Source: UBA6985 sp946536225 (GTDB lineage Bacteria; Bacillota_I; Bacilli_A; RF39; UBA660). Taken from it: 64,000 bases of DNA. The position numbers were made by a program, and so were the translations under genes. Numbering within the stretch: position 1 is the first letter of the stretch; the number at the start of each line of letters is the position of its first letter. The stretch spans positions 62,001 through 126,000 of the forward strand of contig CAMNEE010000003.1 of the NCBI GenBank assembly GCA_946536225.1. The letters are read 5' to 3'. The notes beneath the pieces are model-generated. The model saw only the letters and a list, made by a program, of their open reading frames with translations, ran no database searches and had not been told where the DNA came from. Below are positions 7,945-16,740 of this stretch, in pieces.

Positions 7945-9191
7945 CATTTTTTTAATATTAATTGTACTTTTTATTAATATAAATAAACTTAACGATAATA
8001 AACTAACATATGTATAAATATTATCAATTGTCTTAGGATTAGTAACTTCTTCTTTTTTAAGTCTATCTAAAATTAAAGTTTCACCTTCTACATAATGTAC
8101 ATATATACCTGTTCCTTGCCAATCAATAACAGGACCAAGAGTTCTTGGATCTATATCACTAAAAGTAAGATATTTATAAGTTTTATCACCAATTGTAACA
8201 GTATCATCAGTTATATCAAAAGGAATACCATATGGAGCTACATCATCATAATCAGAACCATATATTAAACCGTATTCTTTACCATTTGCATCTTGTTGCA
8301 ATAAATACAAATATCTATAATATCCACGATATGCTTTATCTTCTGTTAATACATATGTATCACTTTCAGCTTCGCCTTTATTATTATATATTGTTTTGTT
8401 TGATATATCTGAGTCCATATTACCGATATACCATTTATGTGAATAAGTATCTTCTTTTAATTCATTTAAATAAAGAGTTACTTTTCCATCATTATCTACT
8501 GTATAAGCGTATTTTTTATCATCTTTAGTGGCAATCTTAAAGCTTTCAATATTCTCAGGAAGAATTGCAAATCCCCAGAAAGATTTAGCGCCATTATTTA
8601 CTAGTTTTTCATATTTCTTTATTTCAGGAGAATCACTTCTATTAAAAACTATACATGCCTCATCATTTTCATTCATGCCATCGCACCCTATTACAAATGT
8701 AGGATAATCAGAATCATTTTCATCCTTAACAGCATATAACTCTAAAGAAACACTATCTTCAAATATTATTTTACTTTTATCTGTACTAGCAATTGGTGTT
8801 TCATAATGAGCATTTTTTTTTTATTAAGTATAAGCTTTCCCTTTCCAGTAATAGTAATATTTGTTTTATACTGGCCACCAGATACATATATAGCTAAAAA
8901 ATCATTAGTACCTTCTACATTAAGTTTAAAATCCTCACCCATATTATCTACATTTAGTGAGTAAGATCCTTTTAAATTTTTAATAGTTAAAGTATTTGTT
9001 GTTAAATCATAATTAACACCATTAAGTGCGTTATTATCAACACTACCTAATTCATATATATCAAAAAAATTCCTATCAGGTTCTTCCATAAATGTTACTA
9101 ATCCATATTCTTCTGAAGGACCATTATCAGCTTTTACTATTCCCATAAAAGAAATAAATAATAAAAATATAAAACATAAATACTTTTTCAT
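7936..9191 (-). pseudogene. Surface protein with sortase-like tail, split by a homopolymer frameshift
   Basis: Two minus-strand reading frames form one gene. The 5' part (9191-8766) has a signal peptide (residues 1-21) and a domain homologous to the next upstream gene (shared GVxYD, TNTL, and DNMGEDFKL versus EDMGESFKL). At a run of ten A on the coding strand (plus-strand T run 8813-8822) the frame is lost. Reading in the other frame continues without stops (AHYETPIAS...GCDGMNENDEA) into the 3' part (8676-7936). That part ends with NPKTIDN, a hydrophobic helix and a Lys/Arg tail. NPKTIDN looks like a degraded version of the paralogue's NPQTGDN. GGAG precedes the ATG. It could be a true pseudogene, a phase-variable gene or an assembly error in the homopolymer. 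Confidence 0.75.
8813..8822. repeat. Ten-base T homopolymer at the frameshift
   Basis: Ten consecutive T on the plus strand (ten A in the coding strand), exactly where the surface-protein frame breaks. Such tracts are slippage-prone during replication, transcription and sequencing. Confidence 0.85.
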
Positions 9192-9275
9192 AATAATCTC
9201 CTATACACTTTAAACTCTATCCTAGTTTTAGTATATCAAACAAATATTTATAAAAAATACTTATATAAAAATAAA

Positions 9276-9299
9276 AGATACTAGTTTACACTAATATCT
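9276..9299 (-). terminator. Terminator of the intact surface-protein gene
   Basis: Ten paired bases (9276-9285 with 9290-9299, one G-T pair) overlapping the stop codon, followed on the minus strand by TTTTATTTTT. Confidence 0.75.
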
Positions 9300-10737
9300 T
9301 CTTATTTGTTAGGATTAACAAACTAAATAATAATAGACTTATATACAAATATATATTATCTCCAGTCTGAGGATTACTAATTACTTCTTCAGGTTCATCC
9401 CCTACCGTGAATGTAACACTTGAAGTTCTAGAGTCACTATAAGTTAAACTTAGAGTATGAACTCCATCACTTAAAGAATCTAAGTATTCATTATCTAAAG
9501 TAATAATTGTACTTCCTTCTTTAGAAGTAAACTCAGTTATTTCTTTATCATCAACATATACTTTGCCACCATCTTCAAATAATGAATAAGGTGCATCAAA
9601 CCTAAATACTAAGTCTTCACTACCTCTATAATAATCTTGATCCTTACCTTCAACAGCATTATATGTTTTAAATTTACTTATAAATACATCTTCGTTAATA
9701 AAATGTTTATAAACCTTACGTTCTAACTTTGATGCATTCACTGTATTATCAGGAATAACATAAGGGTATTCTCCATCAGAAATAATAACTTCACCAGTAT
9801 ATTTAAATACATTATCATTATTATCTACATAATACCAATTACCAATACTATCAAACATTTCATATAAGGATTCTACATGAAATTGATAAACATCATAAGA
9901 GTCAGTAGTTTCTACATAACCCATATTTCTTAACTCATCAAGAGTATAATAATCGTAATCATCCATATGATCTACATAATCAAATGTTTTACCATTATAT
10001 GAATATTCTTTAATATTACTTAAGTATATTTTATATTCATCACCATCATAATGCTCTACAACATATTTTTTTGAATCTTTAGTATATATTTTTTTATAAT
10101 TAATTTTTTCATCAAATCTCACAGTAGCAAAAGCTATACCAGTATTAATATCTCTAAAGAATTCAGTAGTTCCTTCTACAGCCTCTCTACCTTCTAAATA
10201 AAGTGCATGACTAATACTTTTAGACATTGATGTAACTTTAATTAAAGGATCATTATTAAATCCTTCTTCCTTATCAATAATCACATTAACTGTACTATCA
10301 ATAATTAATCTTCCATTAAATACTTCAATGGCATCATTATATCCTGTTTCTCTTCTTATTACTAAAGTTCCATCACCAATTATATGTAGATATGTTGTAT
10401 TAATTCTATCAAAATTAGAACTAACAATATCACCATCAATAAAAATACGTTTAATAGTATTAACACCAATTAATTTAAGTTTGAAGCTCTCACCCATATC
10501 TTCTACTCTTAATTCATTAATTGATACATCATCAAAAATTAATGTATTAGATTTTTCATCATATGTAACACCTGTTACTGCATCATTATTAATAGTATCT
10601 CTGTCTTTCCTAATATACTCACCATCAATTTTAATAGTTGCATCACTCTGTGGCCAATAATCAGATGCATTAGCTGCATCCAAGTTAATAAATAACCCCA
10701 TAATTAAAACAAACAAAAAAATAACTCTTCTCTTCAT
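9286..10737 (-). CDS. Cell-surface protein with NPQTG sortase-type anchor
   Basis: 483-residue exported protein. The signal peptide spans residues 1-24 (KRR, hydrophobic core, AANAS). An N-terminal beta-rich domain follows, with repeated IDG/VDG turns and a TLIFDDVSINELRVEDMGESF segment shared with the broken paralogue downstream. The C-terminal third has DxDGxH-like and SVTFTVGDE stretches resembling an Ig-like fold. It ends with NPQTGDN, a 15-17 residue hydrophobic helix and a short NKK tail, the layout of a sortase substrate. No sortase is encoded in this window. It has its own promoter and terminator, so the pair are tandem duplicates under separate control. Ligand or adhesin role unknown. 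Confidence 0.75.
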   Translation of the reverse strand: MKRRVIFLFVLIMGLFINLDAANASDYWPQSDATIKIDGEYIRKDRDTINNDAVTGVTYDEKSNTLIFDDVSINELRVEDMGESFKLKLIGVNTIKRIFIDGDIVSSNFDRINTTYLHIIGDGTLVIRRETGYNDAIEVFNGRLIIDSTVNVIIDKEEGFNNDPLIKVTSMSKSISHALYLEGREAVEGTTEFFRDINTGIAFATVRFDEKINYKKIYTKDSKKYVVEHYDGDEYKIYLSNIKEYSYNGKTFDYVDHMDDYDYYTLDELRNMGYVETTDSYDVYQFHVESLYEMFDSIGNWYYVDNNDNVFKYTGEVIISDGEYPYVIPDNTVNASKLERKVYKHFINEDVFISKFKTYNAVEGKDQDYYRGSEDLVFRFDAPYSLFEDGGKVYVDDKEITEFTSKEGSTIITLDNEYLDSLSDGVHTLSLTYSDSRTSSVTFTVGDEPEEVISNPQTGDNIYLYISLLLFSLLILTNKKILV

Positions 10738-10762
10738 ATAAACAATCCTCTACTCTATCTAT

Positions 10763-10792
10763 ATTATAAGTATAGGATTATTTATAAGTCAA
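10763..10792 (-). promoter_or_regulatory. Promoter of the surface-protein gene
   Basis: On the minus strand: -35 TTGACT (10792-10787), 18-base spacer, -10 TATAAT (10768-10763), about 26 bases before the ATG at 10737. Confidence 0.75.
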
Positions 10793-10833
10793 CAAAGAAA
10801 AATGAATAAAAACAGGTGTATTAATTATATGTA

Positions 10834-10853
10834 TTTTGCTCTCTTCAGGGGGA
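10834..10853 (+). mobile_element. Candidate attL core of the integrated element
   Basis: 20-base segment matching 31137-31156 at 18 positions (shared GCTCTCT-Y-CAGGGGGA). At the right end the matching core is followed at once by AGAGAGC and a T-run, completing a terminator hairpin. Here it is followed by unrelated bases. That is the pattern expected if the element inserted inside a host terminator and duplicated the core. Confidence 0.6.
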
Positions 10854-10889
10854 CCGAACAAATGTATGTTCTATACCTGTGATAAAAGA

Positions 10890-10915
10890 TTAAAACCACG
10901 TAATTACGTGGTTTT
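10890..10915. terminator. Terminator hairpin just inside the left end
   Basis: AACCACGTAATTACGTGGTT, a perfect palindromic stem (AACCACGTAA/TTACGTGGTT) followed by TTTT on the plus strand. Between 10738 and 11063, which has no gene, lie the surface-protein promoter, the attL core, this hairpin, the 24-base repeat and the terminator of the 11064 gene. Confidence 0.7.
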
Positions 10916-10959
10916 TTAGTACTCTTCAATTTATAAGAATTTATAAAAGTTTAAATATT

Positions 10960-10983
10960 AGTATAGGTAAAAGTATAGATAAA
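10960..10983 (+). repeat. Left copy of the 24-base direct repeat (candidate integrase arm sites)
   Basis: AGTATAGGTAAA followed by AGTATAGATAAA, a tandem pair of a 12-base unit. The same pair in the same orientation occurs at 31042-31065 with one mismatch. It lies about 107 bases inside the left core. Confidence 0.75.
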
Positions 10984-11023
10984 ACTAAAATATACTTACT
11001 ATAGCAATTATTATATTAAAATA

Positions 11024-11056
11024 AAAAGTCGAATATTGTAACTTTACTCGACTTTT
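11024..11056 (-). terminator. Terminator of the 11064 gene
   Basis: Nine-base stem AAAAGTCGA/TCGACTTTT (11024-11032, 11048-11056) with a TTTTTATTTT tail on the minus strand. Confidence 0.75.
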
Positions 11057-11063
11057 AAAATTT

Positions 11064-11546
11064 TTATATAAACGATTTATTCATATCTAAATTATATTCA
11101 TTATAAATAAGGATTCTACTTTCCTCTTCTAATACTTTGCATAAATCATATAAGAATCCGGTATAAATAATTAGTTGTTTTGATTCATAGCAATATCTCC
11201 ACTTTTCAAAAGAGTCATTGATCTTATTTAATTCTTCATCAAAATTATAATTGATCATTTTTGCTTTGATATTTATATTTTGTATTTGATTATATAAACT
11301 AACCAATTTATGTCCTTTTACTATTTCATGTTTTTGAATCATTAATATACTTTTAAAATATAATTCACAGGCAAATATAACATCAACTACAGAAGCAATA
11401 ATAGTTGGATGCTTATGTCCAATAATGTTTCTAAAATCCAAAATATTATCACCTAAGATTTGAAATTCTCTTCCGCTCCTATATGCATTAATAGCCATTT
11501 TTGAAATACTATCTAATCCATTAAATTTTTTTTCGAAATCATTCAT
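11064..11546 (-). CDS. HEPN-like helical protein
   Basis: 160-residue all-helical protein. Its pattern (ACELYFKSILMIQKHEIVKGHKLVSLYNQI, then FEKWRYCYE) is one I associate with HEPN-type small proteins of nucleotide or RNA-cleaving toxin and immunity families. An R-x4-H match (RNIIGH) lies near residue 38. The match is by eye and weak. It is the last gene of a minus-strand set (13675 to 11064) and begins four bases after the preceding stop, so it is probably co-transcribed with it. It ends in a clear terminator. It could instead be a structural partner without catalysis. Confidence 0.45.
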   Translation of the reverse strand: MNDFEKKFNGLDSISKMAINAYRSGREFQILGDNILDFRNIIGHKHPTIIASVVDVIFACELYFKSILMIQKHEIVKGHKLVSLYNQIQNINIKAKMINYNFDEELNKINDSFEKWRYCYESKQLIIYTGFLYDLCKVLEEESRILIYNEYNLDMNKSFI

Positions 11547-11549
11547 ATA

Positions 11550-12407
11550 CTATCTACTTTCTTTGAACATTTCATTTACCTGTTCATTATATATACTATT
11601 ATTAATTTGATAGTCTAATTCTTTAGTCAATTCTTTAATATTAATTTCAATTGTTTCTTTATTAGTATTTAATTCATCAACCAATTGTTTTCCGATTCTT
11701 TCATTTTCTTCGATATACTTATTATTAGTATCGAACATCATATATCTTTTAACAACGCTCATTCCATTTTTTATACCATCTAAGAAACATGATATATTAA
11801 CTAGATTAACATAGTTACAACAATTAATAAGATTTAAATAAAAACCATTCTCTTCATTACCTATTTTTTTATTTAAATAATTCAAAAACATATATTCAAT
11901 TGTAACCATTATATATTTTAAATTATTCAGCATATATGCCTTATATTTAATAGTATTATCTAAATACGATACTAGTTCTTTCATACTACTAGGGTGAACT
12001 ATTTTACATAAATACTTATATATATCATTGAAATCTTCTTTTTCAAAATAACCAGTAAATAAATCGTCACAATTATCCTCAAGAACTTTCCTAAATTTAC
12101 CTGGATATGTATCTATAGTAATAATCATCTTATTATTATATGATGTCGAAATGATATACATAATGTTTTCATATAATGTTCTTAATATGGTTGAAGAATT
12201 AAACAAATCTTTTTGATCAAGAAGTTGATTAACGGTTTTAAAATCATTAGTAATCTTTATATATATATTTCTAGATTTAGTATATTTACTAATTCTTTTA
12301 AACTCAAAATTAGCAATTTCATTAATATATATATAATGAGCACATTCTAACATTTTCATACATTTTTTGTAATCATTTAATCTTTTAACATAACTACTAA
12401 CTTTCAT
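11550..12407 (-). CDS. Uncharacterised helical protein (DUF5677-like?)
   Basis: 285 residues, predicted mainly helical and Asn/Ile-rich, with no motif I can name firmly. The segment SSTILRTLYENIMYIISTS (about 71-89) resembles the RSLFE-type core of DUF5677 proteins. CKIVHPSS (about 131-138) resembles the His-Pro segment seen in HEPN-related families, but the expected Arg is a Tyr/Lys. GGAG precedes the ATG. It lies 14 bases after the 12422 gene and four before the 11064 gene, so the three look like one unit. No function assigned. Confidence 0.4.
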   Translation of the reverse strand: MKVSSYVKRLNDYKKCMKMLECAHYIYINEIANFEFKRISKYTKSRNIYIKITNDFKTVNQLLDQKDLFNSSTILRTLYENIMYIISTSYNNKMIITIDTYPGKFRKVLEDNCDDLFTGYFEKEDFNDIYKYLCKIVHPSSMKELVSYLDNTIKYKAYMLNNLKYIMVTIEYMFLNYLNKKIGNEENGFYLNLINCCNYVNLVNISCFLDGIKNGMSVVKRYMMFDTNNKYIEENERIGKQLVDELNTNKETIEINIKELTKELDYQINNSIYNEQVNEMFKESR

Positions 12408-12421
12408 ATTTTCTCCTTGTA

Positions 12422-13675
12422 TTATCTATAATCAACAGAATCAGGAATAAGCTTATTAATAATCGAATCATATTCCAAAGCATGCATATATAATGCTATT
12501 TGCGATATAACATATAACTCGTGATAATTTAATCGACGCAAATCATCTTCAGTTATTTCAACATATTGTTGAAAGAAAGGTAGCAACAATTTATACATAC
12601 TTAATGCGTATATTTTGTCACCATGTTTTTCATTTAAATATATCACCTTGCTTAAATAATAATTATAATCTATTTTTCCATCTTTTAAATACACACTACC
12701 TAAAAGTAGTTTTTCAATAAGTTTATCAAAAAAAGATAGACAATTATAGTCCATATTTTGTAATTGTCTATGATATGCTTGAAGCGCATATTTTATAGCA
12801 TGCTTATACTTTATAAAACTAGATTCATTATTTTTATTAGATATATTCATATTAAAAATATCAATAATCTCATTTATTTGATTTTCAATTTCGTTATTTC
12901 TTTCAGATGCTTCAATTTTTAAATTGTTTAAATAATCCAGATAATCACTAAAATCTTTTGGTTTCAAAATGAATTTTTTTCTAAAATTATTAATAATATT
13001 CTTATTATAATTAATTATTACTTTTGATAAACTATTTAATGAATAATACTTATACTTTATATAATTAAACAATTCATTAATAAATATTTCTTTATGAACA
13101 ATAAGCCTATCTATTATATTATTATATGTTGTTATAATTAGGTCAGCTTTATTATTGCTTATTCTAAAAATCCCATTGTTCCACATAGCATACGGACTTA
13201 CTTCAAATTCATCTTCTTGAAATATTGCGTGTTGTGAAGTGTCATTTGGATGTACTGAACTTAATGATCTAATATATTTAAAATAATCATCATCTAATTC
13301 CCAATCGGATTTATTGTTATTAACTGTAGAATTAATACATTTAGATTTAAATATTACATTGTGTGCCGGAGTTCTAACATTGTATATTGAAAACGCATAA
13401 TCTATGCACTCAATTAATACTCCTGCTTGTTCAATAAACTCAAAGAAATCAAAAGCACATCTCTCCCATGTACCATCATTTAATACCTTTTGATTTAAAT
13501 ATAAAACAAGGTCATCTATCCTATCCATAATAGTACAAATCGAATGCCATGAGTTCACTGGTTTTGTAGGTTTTTTCTTCCTGTAAAATTGATGTTTTAA
13601 AGATAAATCTATATAATCATTTACAACATTTCTAAATTTGTGTCCTACACTTGGATTTAATTTTATCTTAAACAT
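12422..13675 (-). CDS. Uncharacterised protein with HEPN-like Rx5H segment
   Basis: 417 residues from ATG at 13675, chosen because GGAGGACAT precedes it. The open frame extends to 13738 but that part overlaps a terminator. The N-terminal half has an aromatic, acidic helix region (AFDFFEFIEQAGVLIECIDYAF) followed by YIRSLSSVHPNDTS, which fits the R-x4-6-H pattern of HEPN RNases. The C-terminal half is helical, Tyr/Asn-rich and probably repeat-like. It is separated from the upstream nuclease-helicase gene by a terminator. It heads the three-gene unit at the left end of the island, a common place for accessory defence genes. Function is not established. Confidence 0.4.
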   Translation of the reverse strand: MFKIKLNPSVGHKFRNVVNDYIDLSLKHQFYRKKKPTKPVNSWHSICTIMDRIDDLVLYLNQKVLNDGTWERCAFDFFEFIEQAGVLIECIDYAFSIYNVRTPAHNVIFKSKCINSTVNNNKSDWELDDDYFKYIRSLSSVHPNDTSQHAIFQEDEFEVSPYAMWNNGIFRISNNKADLIITTYNNIIDRLIVHKEIFINELFNYIKYKYYSLNSLSKVIINYNKNIINNFRKKFILKPKDFSDYLDYLNNLKIEASERNNEIENQINEIIDIFNMNISNKNNESSFIKYKHAIKYALQAYHRQLQNMDYNCLSFFDKLIEKLLLGSVYLKDGKIDYNYYLSKVIYLNEKHGDKIYALSMYKLLLPFFQQYVEITEDDLRRLNYHELYVISQIALYMHALEYDSIINKLIPDSVDYR

Positions 13676-13694
13676 ATGTCCTCCAATCAAAAAA

Positions 13695-13728
13695 GAGTAT
13701 ATTCCATCTAAAAAAATGAAATACACTC
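13695..13728 (-). terminator. Terminator between the Schlafen-type gene and the 13675 gene
   Basis: Eleven paired bases with two G-T pairs (13695-13705 with 13718-13728), followed on the minus strand by TTTTTT. It separates two transcription units. Confidence 0.75.
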
Positions 13729-13744
13729 TTATTATCAAATATTA

Positions 13745-15634
13745 TTATACACTATTTATATGACCTTTCAAGTATTCATTTAATTTATCATTAGTACAAT
13801 AAACATAACAGCCTTTCATTCCTCTAGTCATTAATGTTCTATATGTATTTTTAATAATATTATCAGCTATTCTATTAGCTTCTTCTTGTCCTTGTTCTTT
13901 AGCAATCTTATTAATACCTTTTAAAGATTGATCTGTTCTAGCTCTTTTTGAATAATCAGTTACTATATGACCATTTTCATATCTCATATCATCACCAATA
14001 ATAACTCCAACATAATCAAACTCTAAGCCTTGACATGTATGAATACAACCAGCCTCATTTACTGATTCAGAATCTATAGCCCATGTTTGAGAATTACCTA
14101 GGTTCCAACTTATTCCAAAGTTATATTCAGGAATAGTTATATCATGAACTTCAGAGTTATTCTTAGCATTACCTTCACTAATCCAATCCCAACAATATCC
14201 AGCTACTATTCTTGATTTATTATTTATAGTATTCTTTTCTTCAATTGCTTTTCTCATTTCATTTGGATCATCAAATACTTTAAAATCATAATCAAAACCG
14301 TCTATATCAAAATTAGCTGTTTCTTTTATTTCTAATATATTATTTAGCCATGCAATATATCCATCAGAACCATTACATCTAAATTGACTATCTAATTCAT
14401 AAGTGTATATACCAGCACCTAATTCAGTAGCATATTTCTTAATCATATCTTCACTACCAATATCCTTAAGAGTTACTTTTTGATTTTCATCTATAAAGAA
14501 TATTGAAAATTTAGAAGCATTAATAATTTCTTTAATTTGGTTTTCACCTTTGTTTTGGAACATACCAGATTTAGCATTTAATCTATGAGCTTCATCTACT
14601 ACTAATACATCTAACTTATTACTATCTTCATCTACAAAGTTTCCAGACCCTTGGAATAAATGATTAATATAAGTTTGAGTATAGTTACCTCTTAGTTTAG
14701 CTGAGAATACACTTCTTGGAGCTGCATTCTTAGTTACATAGAAACAAGTCATACTCCTTCTATTAAACTCTACTAATAAATTAATAGCTAGAACTGATTT
14801 ACCAGTTCCTGGTCCTCCTCTAACTATCATTACATTCTTTTTATTATTGGCAACTGTATCAATAGCATTGCTTAAAGCGTATTCATATATAATCTTTTGT
14901 TCATCAATCATATAGAATTCTTTATTACCTTCTAACATGTTAGATAAAGAATCTTGTAACATTTTAGATGGTCTAATTCTCCCATGATCTATTTCATAAA
15001 GAATACTTCCATCATCACCATCTTCAATGTATCTTTTAATAAAATCCCTAAGTTTAATTACATCATTATGTCCAAATAAAGGTGCTTGAGATGTATACTC
15101 TTTATAGTTATCAGATAATAATGTATCATCATTTTCAAAATAATAATTATGTAAGTATGCACATGGTACTACATTAATATCCTTTAATTGCACTGATTCA
15201 TTATAATCTTTAATTAGATTAGCATAAGTCATAGCTTGATAAGACGGATGGTTAACATCTCTTAATCCTCCACCAGTATAAGTGTTAACTTTATAAATAC
15301 CATCTAAATTAGCTACTTCAGTAGCTTTATCCCATTGTTTTAATTCGACAATTACAACATTGGATTTATTTTTATTAAATCCAGACATCATAAAGTCTAT
15401 TCTACAACCAGTTGGAGGAATATTATATTCAATAGCTATACCAGTATTATCTGGTATTTCATTATCACTTAATACACCTCTCATATATTGCATAGAATTT
15501 TTCCATGAATTAAATTCTGGTGCACTAGGTCTTCTTTTAATTTTTTCAATATATTTATTTCTAATCTTGTCAGCAATTATTCCTAAATCTACATCATTAA
15601 TAAATCCTGATTTTACTCCTTCATATACTAACAT
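13745..15634 (-). CDS. Nuclease-helicase of the DUF2075 / Schlafen group 3 family
   Basis: 629-residue protein with two parts. Residues about 60-200 look like a PD-(D/E)XK nuclease: CRIDFMMSG supplies the Asp and VVIVELKQW the E-x-K. The rest is an SF1-type helicase of the family formerly DUF2075 and now Schlafen group 3. Walker A GGPGTGKSV is near 275, Walker B VVDEAHR near 345, QFRCNGS is motif III/IV-like, CQGLEFDYVGVIIG is motif V, and TRGMKGCYVY is motif VI. It lies 11 bases after a MazG-type pyrophosphohydrolase gene, a pairing I have seen described repeatedly in defence neighbourhoods. A role in recognising foreign nucleic acid is inference. Confidence 0.8.
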   Translation of the reverse strand: MLVYEGVKSGFINDVDLGIIADKIRNKYIEKIKRRPSAPEFNSWKNSMQYMRGVLSDNEIPDNTGIAIEYNIPPTGCRIDFMMSGFNKNKSNVVIVELKQWDKATEVANLDGIYKVNTYTGGGLRDVNHPSYQAMTYANLIKDYNESVQLKDINVVPCAYLHNYYFENDDTLLSDNYKEYTSQAPLFGHNDVIKLRDFIKRYIEDGDDGSILYEIDHGRIRPSKMLQDSLSNMLEGNKEFYMIDEQKIIYEYALSNAIDTVANNKKNVMIVRGGPGTGKSVLAINLLVEFNRRSMTCFYVTKNAAPRSVFSAKLRGNYTQTYINHLFQGSGNFVDEDSNKLDVLVVDEAHRLNAKSGMFQNKGENQIKEIINASKFSIFFIDENQKVTLKDIGSEDMIKKYATELGAGIYTYELDSQFRCNGSDGYIAWLNNILEIKETANFDIDGFDYDFKVFDDPNEMRKAIEEKNTINNKSRIVAGYCWDWISEGNAKNNSEVHDITIPEYNFGISWNLGNSQTWAIDSESVNEAGCIHTCQGLEFDYVGVIIGDDMRYENGHIVTDYSKRARTDQSLKGINKIAKEQGQEEANRIADNIIKNTYRTLMTRGMKGCYVYCTNDKLNEYLKGHINSV

Positions 15635-15645
15635 AAATTTACCTC

Positions 15646-15960
15646 TTACAACTTATTATATTTTGTGCTCTTTCCTTTTGCTTTTTCAACCGGATATTTC
15701 TTTGCTGTCTTTTCCATTTTATCTAAAACTATTTGTTTAGGATCTACACCTAGCTTATCAGCCATTAATAAACAATAATTTATAACATCAGCAAGTTCTT
15801 CTTTTACTTCATCTAAATTATATTCATTATTCCATTGAAAGCATTCTAATAGCTCACCAGCTTCAATAGAAATACTTTTTGCTAAGTTTTCTGGAGAATG
15901 AAATTGATCCCAATCTCTTGCTTCATTAAATTCTTTGATTTGCTTAATTACTTCTTCCAT
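15646..15960 (-). CDS. MazG-like nucleotide pyrophosphohydrolase
   Basis: 104-residue all-alpha NTP pyrophosphatase of the MazG/RS21-C6 type, which hydrolyses (d)NTPs to monophosphates. The metal-binding pattern is clear: SIEAGELLECFQW (about 30-42) gives E-x-x-E and EELADVINYCLLMAD (about 53-67) gives E-x-x-D. The C-terminal KYPVEKAKGKSTKY is a hallmark of the small forms. GAGGG precedes the ATG. It is followed by the nuclease-helicase with an 11-base gap. In a mobile defence island, nucleotide-pool depletion or control is a reasonable guess. Confidence 0.85.
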   Translation of the reverse strand: MEEVIKQIKEFNEARDWDQFHSPENLAKSISIEAGELLECFQWNNEYNLDEVKEELADVINYCLLMADKLGVDPKQIVLDKMEKTAKKYPVEKAKGKSTKYNKL

Positions 15961-16026
15961 ACATTATCCCTCTTTATTTATTTTAGCATATTTTCAATGT
16001 ATTTTTACAAAATTAATCAATAAAAA

Positions 16027-16045
16027 AAGGACTATAAAAGTCCTT
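16027..16045 (-). terminator. Terminator of the 16055 gene
   Basis: Seven-base stem AAGGACT/AGTCCTT (16027-16033, 16039-16045) with TTTTTTT on the minus strand. It separates the methyltransferase unit from the MazG unit. Confidence 0.85.
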
Positions 16046-16054
16046 AAAATTATT

Positions 16055-16702
16055 CTATTTATTTAATAAACGATAACCTTCTATGATTATTTGTTTAACA
16101 ATATCTTCATCATATTCATTTTCTAGTTTTTTAGCTAACTCTATTAACTTATCCGGATTATTATCAACAACAACATTTTCCTTCATAACTGGATAAATTA
16201 AATATTTATTATCTAAAACTTCAATAATGATATCACTTAAAACAGCAATTATACTATTTCTAAACATTTCTACTTTTTCTTCAGTGTTATTAAAATAAAT
16301 ATTATATTTTCCACCTTGATCTAATCTAACTATTCCATTACCTAAATCCAATTCGTAGTTATCATTGTTTTTAAAATAATCAAAAGCTGTATAAAAATTT
16401 GATAGCTTTCCATTAAAATCATCAACTAATTTATTATTTTCAACAACTTCCATTTCATTATAAATACAGTTTTTAGTTTTTGAGACATCTAAAAAATAAT
16501 GTTTTGAAGGATCATTTAAAATACCAATTAAAGTATTTGCTAAGTCATGACTAGTTGTTAAAAAATAATTGCAAGTACTGCTTTTACTTTTAGTCTCCTT
16601 AGTTTTATCTAATGATGTATATTTATATATGTTTGTTCCAACTGATTCTGTATTAGATAGTCTAATTCTAATTTTATTTTTATTAAGTGGTTCTACTACC
16701 AT
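16055..16702 (-). CDS. Uncharacterised protein downstream of the methyltransferase
   Basis: 215-residue protein, mixed alpha/beta, without a motif I recognise. The N-terminal region is basic and Ser/Thr-rich. The middle has alternating strands (YELDLGNGIVRLDQGGKYNIYF) and the C terminus a helical stretch. GAGGTG precedes the ATG. It begins 38 bases after the methyltransferase stop and ends in a strong terminator, so it is probably co-transcribed with the methyltransferase. A role as an accessory or specificity protein is speculation. Confidence 0.5.
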   Translation of the reverse strand: MVVEPLNKNKIRIRLSNTESVGTNIYKYTSLDKTKETKSKSSTCNYFLTTSHDLANTLIGILNDPSKHYFLDVSKTKNCIYNEMEVVENNKLVDDFNGKLSNFYTAFDYFKNNDNYELDLGNGIVRLDQGGKYNIYFNNTEEKVEMFRNSIIAVLSDIIIEVLDNKYLIYPVMKENVVVDNNPDKLIELAKKLENEYDEDIVKQIIIEGYRLLNK

Positions 16703-16740
16703 ATCATTTGCACCTCACACATATATTCTAACACATTTTT

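Noticed and set aside
8232..8528. 98-codon plus-strand frame (His/Leu/Tyr-rich)
   Set aside because: It is antisense to the surface-protein gene, whose reading frame is homologous to a paralogue; composition is typical of a shadow frame.
10813..10915. Riboswitch with ACAGGT/ACCTGT closing stem and terminator
   Set aside because: The apparent closing stem would join sequence from both sides of the proposed insertion junction, no known aptamer fits, and no gene follows on that strand.
13676..13738. Longer N terminus of the 13675 gene
   Set aside because: The extra 21 residues overlap a terminator hairpin, and GGAGG is placed for the ATG at 13675.
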